A stretch of DNA of 64,000 bases from Bacteroidia bacterium (GCA_018000995.1 JAGNIU010000012.1:35333-99332); one strand, 5' to 3'; shown: positions 26,736 to 35,995, numbered from the stretch's first letter. Numbers and translations are program-made. The notes: a model not told the origin generated them from the sequence alone.

Positions 26736-26766
26736 CAAATATCATAAGTTTTTAATCAATTCCAAA
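26736..26766 (-). promoter_or_regulatory. Bacteroidota-type promoter for the asd leader
   Basis: On the minus strand TTTG (26766-26763), a 19-base spacer and GATATTTG (26743-26736) match the -33/-7 pattern with one mismatch in the -7 element. This predicts transcription from about 26729, upstream of the leader peptide and terminator. Confidence 0.55.
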
Positions 26767-26795
26767 AATTATTTAATTAACACTACCTTCACAAG

Positions 26796-27671
26796 GTGAA
26801 ACAAAGCTCCCTCTCGTGGGTATACCTCATTTTACTTTCCCTAATTTGGGGAAGTTCTTTTATTTTGATGAAAGAGGGACTTGTCGCCTTTTCGAGTGAT
26901 GAGGTGGCGGCTTTACGAATCGCAATTGCCTTCCTGTTTTTGTTGCCCTTTCTTTTCAAACATTTAAAAAGTGTAAACCTTAAAAAAGACTGGAAAGGAT
27001 TAGTGATTATGGGCGTATTCGGAAATTTACTTCCCGCCTTTTTATTTACCAAAGCGGAAACAGAAATCAGTAGTAGTTTAACGGGAATGCTGAATGCATT
27101 AACTCCGCTTTTCACAATCGTATTGGGAATTTTAATTTTCAAAAATAAAGTTCAGCGTTATCAAATAATTGGCGTTGCCATTGGATTAATTGGTGCTTTG
27201 TTTTTATTGGGATTTGCAGATAGTAATGAAGAATCGAAAAACATTAATTACAGTTTATTAGTTGTAGCCGCTACATTTTGTTACGCCATTAGTGTAAACG
27301 GCATTAAAAAATATTTATCGCATGTGAATTCCGTTGCGGCTTCGGTTTGGTCGTTCACGATTATTGGACCAATTGCAATAATTTATTTATTTGTGAATAC
27401 AGACTTTCAATTGCATTTGACACAGCACCCTAATGGTTATTCTGCTTTAGGATTTATTACTCTGTTAGCAGTATTCGGAACTTCTATTGCAATTATTGTT
27501 TTTAACACACTGATTAAACAAGCGGGAACGGTTTTTGCTTCCACTTGTACTTACTTAATTCCGATTGTTGCTATTGGTTGGGGATTGTTAGATGGAGAAA
27601 TTGTTACAATGGTTCAGTTTCTTTCCGTGGGCGTGATTATTCTTGGTGTTTGGTTAATCAACAAAAAGTAA
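26796..27671 (+). CDS. EamA/DMT-superfamily drug/metabolite transporter
   Basis: A 291-residue protein with about ten membrane helices forming two EamA repeats. The first repeat ends with SSSLTGMLNALTPLFTIVLG, and the second contains KQAGTVFASTCTYLIPIVAIGWGLLDGE. The N-terminal LIWGSSFILMKEGL is typical. The start is GTG at 26796, which leaves only a short cytoplasmic tail before the first helix. The substrate cannot be predicted. Its last 14 bases overlap the end of the convergent gene that follows. Confidence 0.92.
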   Translation: MKQSSLSWVYLILLSLIWGSSFILMKEGLVAFSSDEVAALRIAIAFLFLLPFLFKHLKSVNLKKDWKGLVIMGVFGNLLPAFLFTKAETEISSSLTGMLNALTPLFTIVLGILIFKNKVQRYQIIGVAIGLIGALFLLGFADSNEESKNINYSLLVVAATFCYAISVNGIKKYLSHVNSVAASVWSFTIIGPIAIIYLFVNTDFQLHLTQHPNGYSALGFITLLAVFGTSIAIIVFNTLIKQAGTVFASTCTYLIPIVAIGWGLLDGEIVTMVQFLSVGVIILGVWLINKK

Positions 27672-29277
27672 ACTGGAACTTTATCTGATTACACAAACGA
27701 ATGTAGTCATATTCATTCTTCCCGCTTTTTTCCTGAATGAATTTTTTTAATTTGGCTTTATCACTTGCAGAAAGTTTTTCAGTTTTCAAACATAAGCCAT
27801 AAAACAAATTGAGCTTCTTAGAAGAAACGCCTAATTCTTTTTTCATTTTGGAGTTACAATATTTTTCAGCAGCGGTTCTGTCGCCGTCAAATTGCTTTAC
27901 AATTTGTAATGAAATATATTTACTAATATCAGAAGGGTTAATTGGTTTTGGATGATTAGAAAAATTTACGCAGACATTCGATTTGGTAAATAATTTTAAG
28001 GTTGAAATTGGCGAGCGGTATTTTTTGTCAGCCTGAATTTTTTGAGACTCTTCAGTCGCTAATTTATTTAGTTGTTCATCTACCGGACGGAAACCAAAAC
28101 GATAATAAAACCAAAATGCGCCTGATTGTAATCCTTCCGGATTATCTTTTCCGAATTGATATGGCTCTACTTCAAAATAATCGGCACCAAAGGCATTTTT
28201 ATAAGAACGTAATAATTGCGCAAACACAAAAGCAGATTCTCCGCCGCGGAAGGCTTCAAAAATATTTATTCCTAGCAATGAACGCTTTCCAAATAACCAT
28301 CCGCCGCCATAAGCCATCGGATAACCATTCTTAAACATCATAAATCCGATGTAAGATTCCAAAGGCAATCTTCTTTCGGGCAACATGCTGAATAAAGCAA
28401 TTGATAAACCGTGTTCTAATTCATAATACAAAAGTCCGTCTTCATTGCAATAAGTAACAGGGTCTGTTTCTCTATTTAATAAACATAAGGCAACGCGGGA
28501 AGAATTTATTATCTCTTGCTTCTGTTGCAAGGATAGTTTTTTTGGTGATGGAAGTTTTCGATTTATCAACTCTCTTTCATCAAACTTTTTCAAAATTCCT
28601 TTATCGTGAAAAAATGTTTTGTCTTGTTTTAGTTTTCCAAAACTTCTTGAGAAATTTTCTTCTTTGGGTTCAATTGTAACGTACAACTTCAAAGATTCCA
28701 TTAATTGATCTTTAATTAAATCGCTCGCTTCAATTTTATCAAATTGATGAATTACCCATTGTAATTGTTTGTTTTTATTCTTTGTTCCACTTGCTTTTGC
28801 AAGCCAAGCTTCCGATTTTAATTTTTCATCTGAAGCGATTTCAAATTCCATTTCCCCTAAAGCGTGTTTCAAAACTTCTTTAGGATGAACGCCTTCTTCA
28901 TCAAATGAATGTATGCGTGCTTGGCCGGGAAATTCTTTTAATAACCATTTAATTAAACTAATACTAAATCCACCGTGAGTATTGGTAAATGCGAGTCCGC
29001 TTAAATCTAATTTTTCGTGCTGAGTAAGAGGGAGATTTTTAATTCTTTCCGACAACCTTTTCATTTCGCTTTGCGCTAATGATCTCAGATTTTCGTTTTC
29101 TGGATAGGCTAATAAAAATAATAATGTATCGTGATATTGTTTAATTGCATTAGCGCCGGAGATTTTCACGCCACTACAATTAAGCAGGGCTTGCTGCTTC
29201 AGCATAGCAGAATCGTCATTAAATAAAAAAACAACTTGCTTTAATTCTAAAAATGGATTTGGCTTTGCTTCTTGCAT
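27658..29277 (-). CDS. conserved-looking protein with a possible GNAT-like domain, function unknown
   Basis: A 539-residue cytoplasmic protein with no signal peptide. I do not recognise the whole protein. Residues about 310-410 resemble an acetyltransferase (GNAT) fold: a strand LLGINIFEAFRGGESAFVFA followed by a helix, then FEVEPYQFG and the typical late motif AFWFYYRFGFRPVD. The N-terminal 300 residues are helical and may be a separate domain. It lies between a DMT transporter (overlapping by 14 bases, convergent) and the terminator of the S46 peptidase, so it is probably a single-gene transcript. The GNAT call is from pattern only. Confidence 0.6.
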   Translation of the reverse strand: MQEAKPNPFLELKQVVFLFNDDSAMLKQQALLNCSGVKISGANAIKQYHDTLLFLLAYPENENLRSLAQSEMKRLSERIKNLPLTQHEKLDLSGLAFTNTHGGFSISLIKWLLKEFPGQARIHSFDEEGVHPKEVLKHALGEMEFEIASDEKLKSEAWLAKASGTKNKNKQLQWVIHQFDKIEASDLIKDQLMESLKLYVTIEPKEENFSRSFGKLKQDKTFFHDKGILKKFDERELINRKLPSPKKLSLQQKQEIINSSRVALCLLNRETDPVTYCNEDGLLYYELEHGLSIALFSMLPERRLPLESYIGFMMFKNGYPMAYGGGWLFGKRSLLGINIFEAFRGGESAFVFAQLLRSYKNAFGADYFEVEPYQFGKDNPEGLQSGAFWFYYRFGFRPVDEQLNKLATEESQKIQADKKYRSPISTLKLFTKSNVCVNFSNHPKPINPSDISKYISLQIVKQFDGDRTAAEKYCNSKMKKELGVSSKKLNLFYGLCLKTEKLSASDKAKLKKFIQEKSGKNEYDYIRLCNQIKFQFTFC

Positions 29278-29292
29278 AAGTCTAAAGTAAAC

Positions 29293-29324
29293 AAAATAAA
29301 AAAGTCCCGCAAATGCGGGACTTT
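29293..29324 (-). terminator. Rho-independent terminator after the S46 peptidase
   Basis: A perfect 10-bp stem (AAAGTCCCGC at 29301-29310 with GCGGGACTTT at 29315-29324, loop of 4) is followed on the minus strand by TTTTTTATTTTG. It lies 21 bases past the peptidase stop. Confidence 0.9.
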
Positions 29325-29344
29325 CCTTTTGAACTTAATAACAT

Positions 29345-31501
29345 CTACTTTCTTAAATCCAATTCAGCAATGATGTTTGAAGCTCCGCCGAATTTATCAA
29401 TTACCCAAAGCACATAGCGCACGTCTACATTAATGGTACGGTTAAGATCTTTGTCGAACGCAATCTTGTGACTTAACGCCTCGTAATTACCATCAAAACA
29501 TAAACCTATTAACTCACCATTAGCATTCATGATTGGAGAACCTGAATTACCACCGGTTATATCGTTTGTAGTTATATAACAAACAACAAGGTCTTTTGTT
29601 GCAGCGTCAATATATTGACCAAAATCTTTTTTTCTTGCTAGGTCAACAAATTTTGTTGGAAGATCAAATTCATAATCTTTCGGTTTATATTTTTCGATTA
29701 CACCTGACATTGTACAAATGTGACTATACTTTACGCCATCACGAGGAACGTACGATTTAACATTACCATAGGATACGCGCATGGTGAAGTTAGCATCAGG
29801 ATACATTTTCTTTCCTTTGTTCATTTCAAGGACACCTTTTAAATAGGTACGGCCTAAAGAGAAATTCTGTGCGTTAAAGTCGTTGAAATATTTTTGATAG
29901 TTATTAGTGAAATTAGAATTGAAAGTATTCGCTACCATGAAAGCAGGGTCCTTATGTAATTTTGCGGTATCCGGATTTGAAATGAAGGCATTCCATTTAA
30001 CAGAATCTAAAAGGAACGTATTACTGAATACATAATCTGCAAATAAATTGTACGCCTGTTTATTTTTTAATTCGCCAAACTTTCCGCTCATCCAATTATA
30101 AAATCCTTTGGGGTGTTGCGCCTGATCAACTTCTGTATAGAACGCTTGGCTTACAAATGATAAAATATTTTTGTCGGAAGCAGCATTCTCAGCTTCATAA
30201 AAAGTCTTCCATGCTTTTTTAAGTCCTTCTGCTGTCTTTGTGATTTCTTTACTGTCCCCTTTTACTAATACAGCATCGAATCTTTGTAAGTTCGCCGCAA
30301 AAGCAATTAGAGGTGAGCCCATGATGCCCTCATTTAGGTACACACGGTGTTTTGTGTATGGACGCCAAGCATCGTAAGTTTTTTGATACTCAGCAAATAA
30401 ATTATCGTATTCTGGCTTTCCTTTTGCCCAAGTTGCAAATGCAGTTTCGATAGCCTGTTTCTCTTCGTAAGTTTTAAATTTCAATAATTGTTTTGTTTCC
30501 CCATCAAAAAATTTCCAGTAGTTAGCAATTCCGGCATAAGATCCTGCTAATTGTAATTTAACAGCAGTACTCTTCTTCATTTCGTCGAACATTAATTTCA
30601 AACGTGTATCACGAAGAGATACTATAGAAGGGTTTTCAATATCTGTTTTTAACTTTACACCGAAAGATGTTTCATAACGGTTAGTACCTCCGGGGTAACC
30701 ATACACCATTGCAAAGTCTCCATCTTTAATTCCTTTTAATGAAACCGGTAAAGAATATTTTGGTTTCATTGGAACATTGTCAGCAGAATAATCTGCAGGC
30801 TTTCCTTCTTTGTTGGTGTAAACACGGAACACAGAAAAATCACAAGTATGACGTGGCCATTCCCAATTATCAGTATCACCACCAAATTTACCAACGTTTT
30901 GTGGAGGTGTTCCAACTAAACGAACATCTTTATAGCGCTCGTAAACAAATAATATAAATTGATTGCCTTTAAACATGGCTACAACACGACCTTCAAGATT
31001 TGTGCCTTCGGTTTCTTTTGCAGCAATCTCAGCCATTATGCCATTTAATTTCTGACTTAATTCTGTTGCCGGAATATCTTTTATTTTTTCATTTACTTTA
31101 TCCGTAACATCAGCGATTTTTACAAGGAATTGTACACTAACACCTTTCGCAGAAATTTCTTCGCTCTTGCTTTTCGCCCAAAAACCTTCATCCAAATAAT
31201 TATGTTCAACAGTACTTGCAGCAGCAATTGCATTATAACCACAGTGGTGATTCGTAAAAATTAATCCTTCTTTACTTACAATCTCAGCTGTACAACCACC
31301 ACCAAAAATAACGATAGCATCTTTTATACTTGCCTGGTTAATACTATACAATTGCTCTTTAGATAATTTCAAGCCTTTTTTTACCATGTCGGCATAAACT
31401 TGTTCGCCTAATAACATTGGCAACCACATACCTTCGTCGGCTCTAACAATCGATTTTGAAATAAAGTTCAGGGCAAGAATAAAAATTAAAATACGTTTCA
31501 T
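29345..31501 (-). CDS. S46 family dipeptidyl-peptidase, DPP7-like
   Basis: A 718-residue secreted serine peptidase that removes dipeptides from peptide N-termini in the periplasm. The signal peptide is about residues 1-21. The catalytic His is in IFTNHHCGYNA (His86), the Asp in GGDTDNWEWPRHTCDFS, and the Ser in GGNSGSP (Ser653). The residue that distinguishes DPP7 from DPP11 falls at Gly671 in CFDGNYEA; from memory, Gly at this position gives DPP7-type hydrophobic preference, while Arg gives Asp/Glu-specific DPP11. The family is characteristic of Bacteroidota. Confidence 0.95.
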   Translation of the reverse strand: MKRILIFILALNFISKSIVRADEGMWLPMLLGEQVYADMVKKGLKLSKEQLYSINQASIKDAIVIFGGGCTAEIVSKEGLIFTNHHCGYNAIAAASTVEHNYLDEGFWAKSKSEEISAKGVSVQFLVKIADVTDKVNEKIKDIPATELSQKLNGIMAEIAAKETEGTNLEGRVVAMFKGNQFILFVYERYKDVRLVGTPPQNVGKFGGDTDNWEWPRHTCDFSVFRVYTNKEGKPADYSADNVPMKPKYSLPVSLKGIKDGDFAMVYGYPGGTNRYETSFGVKLKTDIENPSIVSLRDTRLKLMFDEMKKSTAVKLQLAGSYAGIANYWKFFDGETKQLLKFKTYEEKQAIETAFATWAKGKPEYDNLFAEYQKTYDAWRPYTKHRVYLNEGIMGSPLIAFAANLQRFDAVLVKGDSKEITKTAEGLKKAWKTFYEAENAASDKNILSFVSQAFYTEVDQAQHPKGFYNWMSGKFGELKNKQAYNLFADYVFSNTFLLDSVKWNAFISNPDTAKLHKDPAFMVANTFNSNFTNNYQKYFNDFNAQNFSLGRTYLKGVLEMNKGKKMYPDANFTMRVSYGNVKSYVPRDGVKYSHICTMSGVIEKYKPKDYEFDLPTKFVDLARKKDFGQYIDAATKDLVVCYITTNDITGGNSGSPIMNANGELIGLCFDGNYEALSHKIAFDKDLNRTINVDVRYVLWVIDKFGGASNIIAELDLRK

Positions 31502-31623
31502 AAGGATTTTTAGTTTTACGGGAGCGAAACTACTGGAAAAAAGAGGCTTAAGCCAATTTTTTAGAGTAAACGAGGTAGAACTTAGACGAATGAAAGCTAA
31601 GTGCTTGATTATATTGAGATTAA

Positions 31624-31642
31624 CTCCCCCAATTTGGGGGAT
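31624..31642. repeat. short palindrome CTCCCCCAATTTGGGGGAT
   Basis: CCCCC at 31626-31630 and GGGGG at 31636-31640 surround AATTT in the 174-base gap between ogt and the S46 gene. There is no U-tract on either strand, so it is not a good terminator. Such C5/G5 palindromes recur in intergenic DNA of this phylum. Otherwise the gap holds no gene. Confidence 0.4.
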
Positions 31643-31675
31643 AAAGGGCCGGAAAAGCTAGTAAAAGTTGGTTCA

Positions 31676-32170
31676 TTAAAACAGTTTTTCTTGGTTACTT
31701 TCGTGGTCTAATAACCATTGTTTTCTGTACATATCACCAGAATAACCGACCAATTTTCCATCTGTTCCAATAACGCGGTGACAAGGAATAATTATAGTGA
31801 TGGGGTTTTTGCCGTTAGCTGAGGCTGCTGCACGAATTGAATTTGGGTCGCCTAATTTTTTAGCGAGAGTTAAATAAGAAATGGTTGTGCCGAAAGGGAT
31901 TTTTAATAATTCGTTCCAAACACTTTTTTGAAAATCAGTGCCGGCAGGATGTAAGGGTAAATTAAATTGTGTGATTTCTTTTTTGAAATACGCCGTTAAT
32001 TGTTTTTTGGCTTCGTCATTTATTGGTGAAGGCAAAACCGGCTGCTTATCTAAAACATTTTTTTCAGTCCTCACAAATAATACCGAAAGCAAATGTTGGT
32101 GACTAGAGGTGAGCTCCAATTCACCTAAGGGCGTATCCACATAATCATAATATAATTTGTGGTCCGACAT
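31676..32170 (-). CDS. ogt: methylated-DNA--protein-cysteine S-methyltransferase
   Basis: A 164-residue Ogt-type suicide repair protein that removes alkyl groups from O6 of guanine and O4 of thymine. The acceptor cysteine lies in IIIPCHRVIGTDGKLVGYSG, with RAAASANGKNP just before it, the canonical arrangement. The N-terminal domain lacks the Ada regulatory region. The start codon lies 2 bases after the acs stop, so the two genes share a transcript. This pairing is not obviously functional. Confidence 0.95.
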   Translation of the reverse strand: MSDHKLYYDYVDTPLGELELTSSHQHLLSVLFVRTEKNVLDKQPVLPSPINDEAKKQLTAYFKKEITQFNLPLHPAGTDFQKSVWNELLKIPFGTTISYLTLAKKLGDPNSIRAAASANGKNPITIIIPCHRVIGTDGKLVGYSGDMYRKQWLLDHESNQEKLF

Positions 32171-32172
32171 TT

Positions 32173-34068
32173 TTATTTCACAGCCCCTTTTACAATTTCT
32201 TCTACAACAGCAGGATCTAACAACGTGGAAGTATCTCCTAAATTATTTATTTCTCCTTCGGCAACTTTTCTCAATATTCGTCTCATAATTTTTCCGCTTC
32301 GTGTTTTTGGTAAGCCTGTTACAATTTGAATTTTATCAGGCTTTGCAATTGGCCCCATAAATTTATTCACCGTGGCGATAATTTCTTTTTTCAATTCTTC
32401 AACATCATCACGTTTTCTTTCGCATATAACATAAGCATAAATTCCCCAGCCTTTTATATCATGCGGGAAACCAACAACAGCGCTCTCCACAATATCTTTA
32501 TGTTCGTTAATTGCGTTTTCAATTTCTGCCGTGCCTAATAAATGTCCGGATACTTTTATAACATCATCTACTCGCCCTGTAATTCTATAATAGCCATCTT
32601 CATCTCTTCTGCAACCATCACCCGTAAAATAATAGCCTTTAAAGGTTGAGAAATAAACATCTTTACATCTTTCATGATTATTATAAGTGGTACGAATAAT
32701 TCCCGGCCAAGGAAATTTCATACACAATCTTCCGTCAACATTATTTCCTTGCAATTCTTTTCCTTGCTCATCTAATAAAATAGGTTGCACGCCGGGCAAA
32801 GGTAAAGTTGCGAAACCGGGTTTTGTTTTGGTGATGCCCGCTATAGGAGAAATCATTATGCCTCCTGTTTCGGTTTGCCACCAAGTATCTACTATTGGAC
32901 AATTATTTTTTCCGATGTTTTCATTATACCAATTCCAAGCTTCTACATTTATGGGTTCACCTACTGAACCTAAAACTCTTAGTGAATCGAGTTTATACGG
33001 CTTTACAAAATCTAATCCCATTGCTTCAAGCGAACGGATAGCGGTTGGTGCCGTATAAAAAATATTTACTTTATGTTTATCTATAACTTCCCAAAAACGT
33101 CCGGCATCAGGAAAAGTTGGAATGCCCTCAAACATTAGGGTTGTTGCGCCGTTTAATAACGGTCCGTAAACAAGGTACGAGTGACCTGTTATCCAACCGA
33201 TATCAGCAGTACACCAATAAATATCTCCTTTATTGTATTGAAAAACATTTTCGAAAGTATAGCCCGTATACACCATATAACCGCCACAAGTGTGAACAAC
33301 CCCTTTTGGTTTGCCGGTTGAACCTGAAGTATAGAGAATGAATAACATATCTTCTGCGTCCATGGTTTCGGCGGGACAATCTGCATTAACTTTTTTAATT
33401 TCATCATGCCACCAAACATCGCGGTCTTGTTTCATGGTGACAGTACAATTGGTGCGCTTTAGTACTATCACTTTTTTTACAGAAGGACAAGTTTGTAATG
33501 CTTCATCTACAACAGACTTAAGCGGAATATCTTTTGCGCCACGAAAAGCACCATCTGAAGTGATTACTATATTACAATCGGCGTCGTGAATTCTATCCGC
33601 TAAAGAATTAAAAGAGAAGCCTCCGAAAACTACTGAATGTATAGCACCAATTCGGGCACAAGCTAAAACTGCAATAGCTAATTCAGGTACCATTGGCATA
33701 TAAATACAAATGCGGTCGCCTTTTTTAGCTCCATTACTTTTTAAAACATTGGCGAAAGCACAAACTTTTTCGTGGAATTGGTGATATGTTAAACTTATTG
33801 AAGCTTCTTTTGGATCGTTAGGTTCCCAAATAATTGCCGCTTGATTTGCTTTATCACTTAAATGTCTATCAAGACAATTTTCGGTGATGTTAAGTTTTCC
33901 GTTTAAAAACCATTTCACATCATAGTTATTGAAATCCCACTTAAGAATGGAGGCCCACTTTTTTTTCCAAGTAAAATTTTCTGCAACATCGGCCCAAAAT
34001 TCTTCGGGTTGCTCAACTGATTTTTTGTACTGAGAATTATACTCCTCTATAGAAGATATCTTTTTCAT
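32173..34068 (-). CDS. acs: acetyl-coenzyme A synthetase
   Basis: A 631-residue AMP-forming ligase of usual length. Signatures are the P-loop-like ILYTSGSTGKPKGVVHT, IDTWWQTETGG (the Trp that limits the acyl pocket to acetate) and the C-terminal catalytic lysine Lys593 in TRSGKIMRR, a known target of regulatory acetylation in other bacteria. The N-terminal SVEQPEEFWADVAENFTW is typical of Acs. It activates acetate for central metabolism. It is followed by ogt after 2 bases, and the divergent side has no clear promoter of the TAnnTTTG type. Confidence 0.95.
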   Translation of the reverse strand: MKKISSIEEYNSQYKKSVEQPEEFWADVAENFTWKKKWASILKWDFNNYDVKWFLNGKLNITENCLDRHLSDKANQAAIIWEPNDPKEASISLTYHQFHEKVCAFANVLKSNGAKKGDRICIYMPMVPELAIAVLACARIGAIHSVVFGGFSFNSLADRIHDADCNIVITSDGAFRGAKDIPLKSVVDEALQTCPSVKKVIVLKRTNCTVTMKQDRDVWWHDEIKKVNADCPAETMDAEDMLFILYTSGSTGKPKGVVHTCGGYMVYTGYTFENVFQYNKGDIYWCTADIGWITGHSYLVYGPLLNGATTLMFEGIPTFPDAGRFWEVIDKHKVNIFYTAPTAIRSLEAMGLDFVKPYKLDSLRVLGSVGEPINVEAWNWYNENIGKNNCPIVDTWWQTETGGIMISPIAGITKTKPGFATLPLPGVQPILLDEQGKELQGNNVDGRLCMKFPWPGIIRTTYNNHERCKDVYFSTFKGYYFTGDGCRRDEDGYYRITGRVDDVIKVSGHLLGTAEIENAINEHKDIVESAVVGFPHDIKGWGIYAYVICERKRDDVEELKKEIIATVNKFMGPIAKPDKIQIVTGLPKTRSGKIMRRILRKVAEGEINNLGDTSTLLDPAVVEEIVKGAVK

Positions 34069-34116
34069 ACCGTAGTATTTTCCTTAAAAGTAAAGAAAAT
34101 TGCGTCATAAAAAATA

Positions 34117-34824
34117 TCATAAATCAGCTTTTCGAAGGAAAAACCGCTTGGCTATTGGCATTAGTGTTTCCTTAAAGGGAACCAGAAGGTCGGTTTGTAT
34201 ACTATATACAGCCGGAACAGGAAGTTGCTGATTATCTTTTATGAGTTGGTGTTTAATGCTTTCATAAGTTTTACTCAGACTAAGAGTATAAGTTCCGGCA
34301 TAGCTCGTATAAATAGCTCTGCCAATTCCTTCCACTGTATGTATTTTAGAAACTGAGTAATAGTAAGCGGGCACTTCTCTACTTTTTGTATAATGAAATA
34401 AAAAATAGCCTTCGTCTTTGTGTTGCGGAACAATTCCTACCGTCTCCAAATTCAAATGCTTTTCTATCAATTCGTAAATATTCTTTCCGTTATTTATTTT
34501 TTGTTGAAGCAAAGGCGTTGCGTAGTTAATAATGTCGTTGATTTCTTTCATCCATTCTTCGTTTACACTATCTGAATAACGGAATTTTTGATTAGCAAAA
34601 TCAATATCAAGGATTTCCTTTTTAAATCCCGACTCCAACATGTGAGAAGTTTCTCTAAAATTTAAGAGATTCTTATAATGCCAAATTAAATCGGAAAGCG
34701 GCGGATAAAGCTCTGCTTTGTCGAAGTGTTGTTTTACATTTTGAAGATAGGCCAGTAAAACATACTTTTTGTATTCAAAATCCAGAAGGCCCTCGGTTAA
34801 CCAATTTTTATTAAGTGTTTCCAT
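34117..34824 (-). CDS. protein of unknown function, 235 aa
   Basis: A 235-residue protein without signal peptide or membrane segments. The N-terminal half (LTEGLLDFEYKKYVLLAYLQ, then FDKAELYPPLSDLIWHYKNL) reads as helical, the C-terminal half as mixed alpha/beta (GIVPQHKDEGYFLFHY). It looks like a conserved cytoplasmic hypothetical of this phylum, but I cannot name a family. It is encoded 48 bases upstream of acs on the same strand, so co-transcription is possible, and it diverges from the OmpA lipoprotein gene across 153 bases. Confidence 0.7.
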   Translation of the reverse strand: METLNKNWLTEGLLDFEYKKYVLLAYLQNVKQHFDKAELYPPLSDLIWHYKNLLNFRETSHMLESGFKKEILDIDFANQKFRYSDSVNEEWMKEINDIINYATPLLQQKINNGKNIYELIEKHLNLETVGIVPQHKDEGYFLFHYTKSREVPAYYYSVSKIHTVEGIGRAIYTSYAGTYTLSLSKTYESIKHQLIKDNQQLPVPAVYSIQTDLLVPFKETLMPIAKRFFLRKADL

Positions 34825-34857
34825 ATAATAAGCGGCTTTTTTACAATTATACGACGT

Positions 34858-34871
34858 ACAAAGGCCTTTGT
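34858..34871. promoter_or_regulatory. 14-bp perfect palindrome in a divergent intergenic region
   Basis: ACAAAGGCCTTTGT is perfectly symmetric and lies in the 153-base space between the 235-aa gene and the OmpA lipoprotein gene. It is a possible operator; no other support. The rest of this gap shows nothing else. Confidence 0.3.
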
Positions 34872-34977
34872 TACCAAAAAACTGTTAAAAATTACCACAA
34901 TTGCATTGTTAAAAAGTATGATAAATCTATTGGATTCGAGTCTATACTTAGGGTAATTTTAGGCAAACAAAAATGCG

Positions 34978-35976
34978 ATGAAAAAACTAATTGTAATACC
35001 GGTGATGATAATGTTGATGGCGGCATGTGTGCCTCAGCGTTTAATGGAAGAGACAAAAGCTAAAGCTGAAGCTTGTGATAAAGAGTTATCGGCATTAAAA
35101 AAATCCTGCGCTGAAAACGAAGCAAAAATGGCTGAATTAAAAGAGCAATCTGTAAAAGATGCTAAAGCTTTAAACGGATTACAAAGAGATACTGCTGTTA
35201 CCGGTTCCAGCTATAGAAATTTAGTTGGGAAATATGATAAGTTAAATGCATTAAATGAGCAGTTAATGGCGCGCCTCGAAAAATTAATGGCGGGCAGCGA
35301 AAAAGATAATGCTAAACTCAGTAGTGATTTACAATTAACGCAAGAGCAGTTACTAAAAAAGCAAGACGAGTTATTAGGACTTGAAATGCGTTTGAAAAAA
35401 CAACAAGCGGAATTAGATGCATTATCAGCCGAATTAAAAAAACGCGAAGCCCGTGTTGCTGAATTAGAAGAAATTTTAAGAAAGAAAGATCAGGCTGCTG
35501 CCGATCTGAAAAAGAAATTAAGCGATGCCTTATTTAGTTTTGAAAATAAAGGTTTAACCATCACTCAGAAAAATGGAAAAGTGTACGTGAGTATGGATGA
35601 GAGTTTATTGTTTGCAAGTGGTAAAACAGCAGTTGAACCAAAAGGTATTGAAGCTTTAAAGAACGTTGCTAAGGTATTAGAAAAAGAAGTTGATATAAAT
35701 GTTTTGGTAGAGGGTCACACCGATGATGTGCCAATGAAAGGTGTTGGCGAAATAAAAGACAATTGGGATTTAAGTGTTATGCGCGCGACTTCGGTAACAA
35801 AAATAATGTTAACCGGAACTACCATTGATGCCAAACGAATTACCGCTGCGGGCCGCGGTGAATTTTTTCCTTTAGACAATTCGAAAACTGCTGATGGAAG
35901 AAAGAAAAACAGAAGAACCGAAATTATTCTAACTCCAAAACTAGACGAGTTATTAAAAGTATTAGGTTCTAATTAA
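34978..35976 (+). CDS. OmpA-family lipoprotein with coiled coil
   Basis: A 332-residue lipoprotein. The signal ends in a lipobox (LMAAC, Cys about residue 17). A coiled coil spans about residues 25-185 with heptad-like Leu/Ala and charged residues. The C-terminal OmpA/MotB peptidoglycan-binding domain starts near residue 200 (SLLFASGKTAVEPKG) and contains VEGHTDDVPM and the late GRGEFFPLDN...KNRRTEI motif. It should tie the outer membrane to the cell wall. The 19-base gap to mscL suggests an operon connected with envelope stress. Confidence 0.92.
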   Translation: MKKLIVIPVMIMLMAACVPQRLMEETKAKAEACDKELSALKKSCAENEAKMAELKEQSVKDAKALNGLQRDTAVTGSSYRNLVGKYDKLNALNEQLMARLEKLMAGSEKDNAKLSSDLQLTQEQLLKKQDELLGLEMRLKKQQAELDALSAELKKREARVAELEEILRKKDQAAADLKKKLSDALFSFENKGLTITQKNGKVYVSMDESLLFASGKTAVEPKGIEALKNVAKVLEKEVDINVLVEGHTDDVPMKGVGEIKDNWDLSVMRATSVTKIMLTGTTIDAKRITAAGRGEFFPLDNSKTADGRKKNRRTEIILTPKLDELLKVLGSN

Positions 35977-35995
35977 TAATTTAAAAAAACAAGAA

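Noticed and set aside
34815..35063. 82-aa plus-strand frame overlapping the start of the OmpA lipoprotein
   Set aside because: It covers a divergent promoter region and the start of a well-supported gene in a different frame, and the translation looks random.
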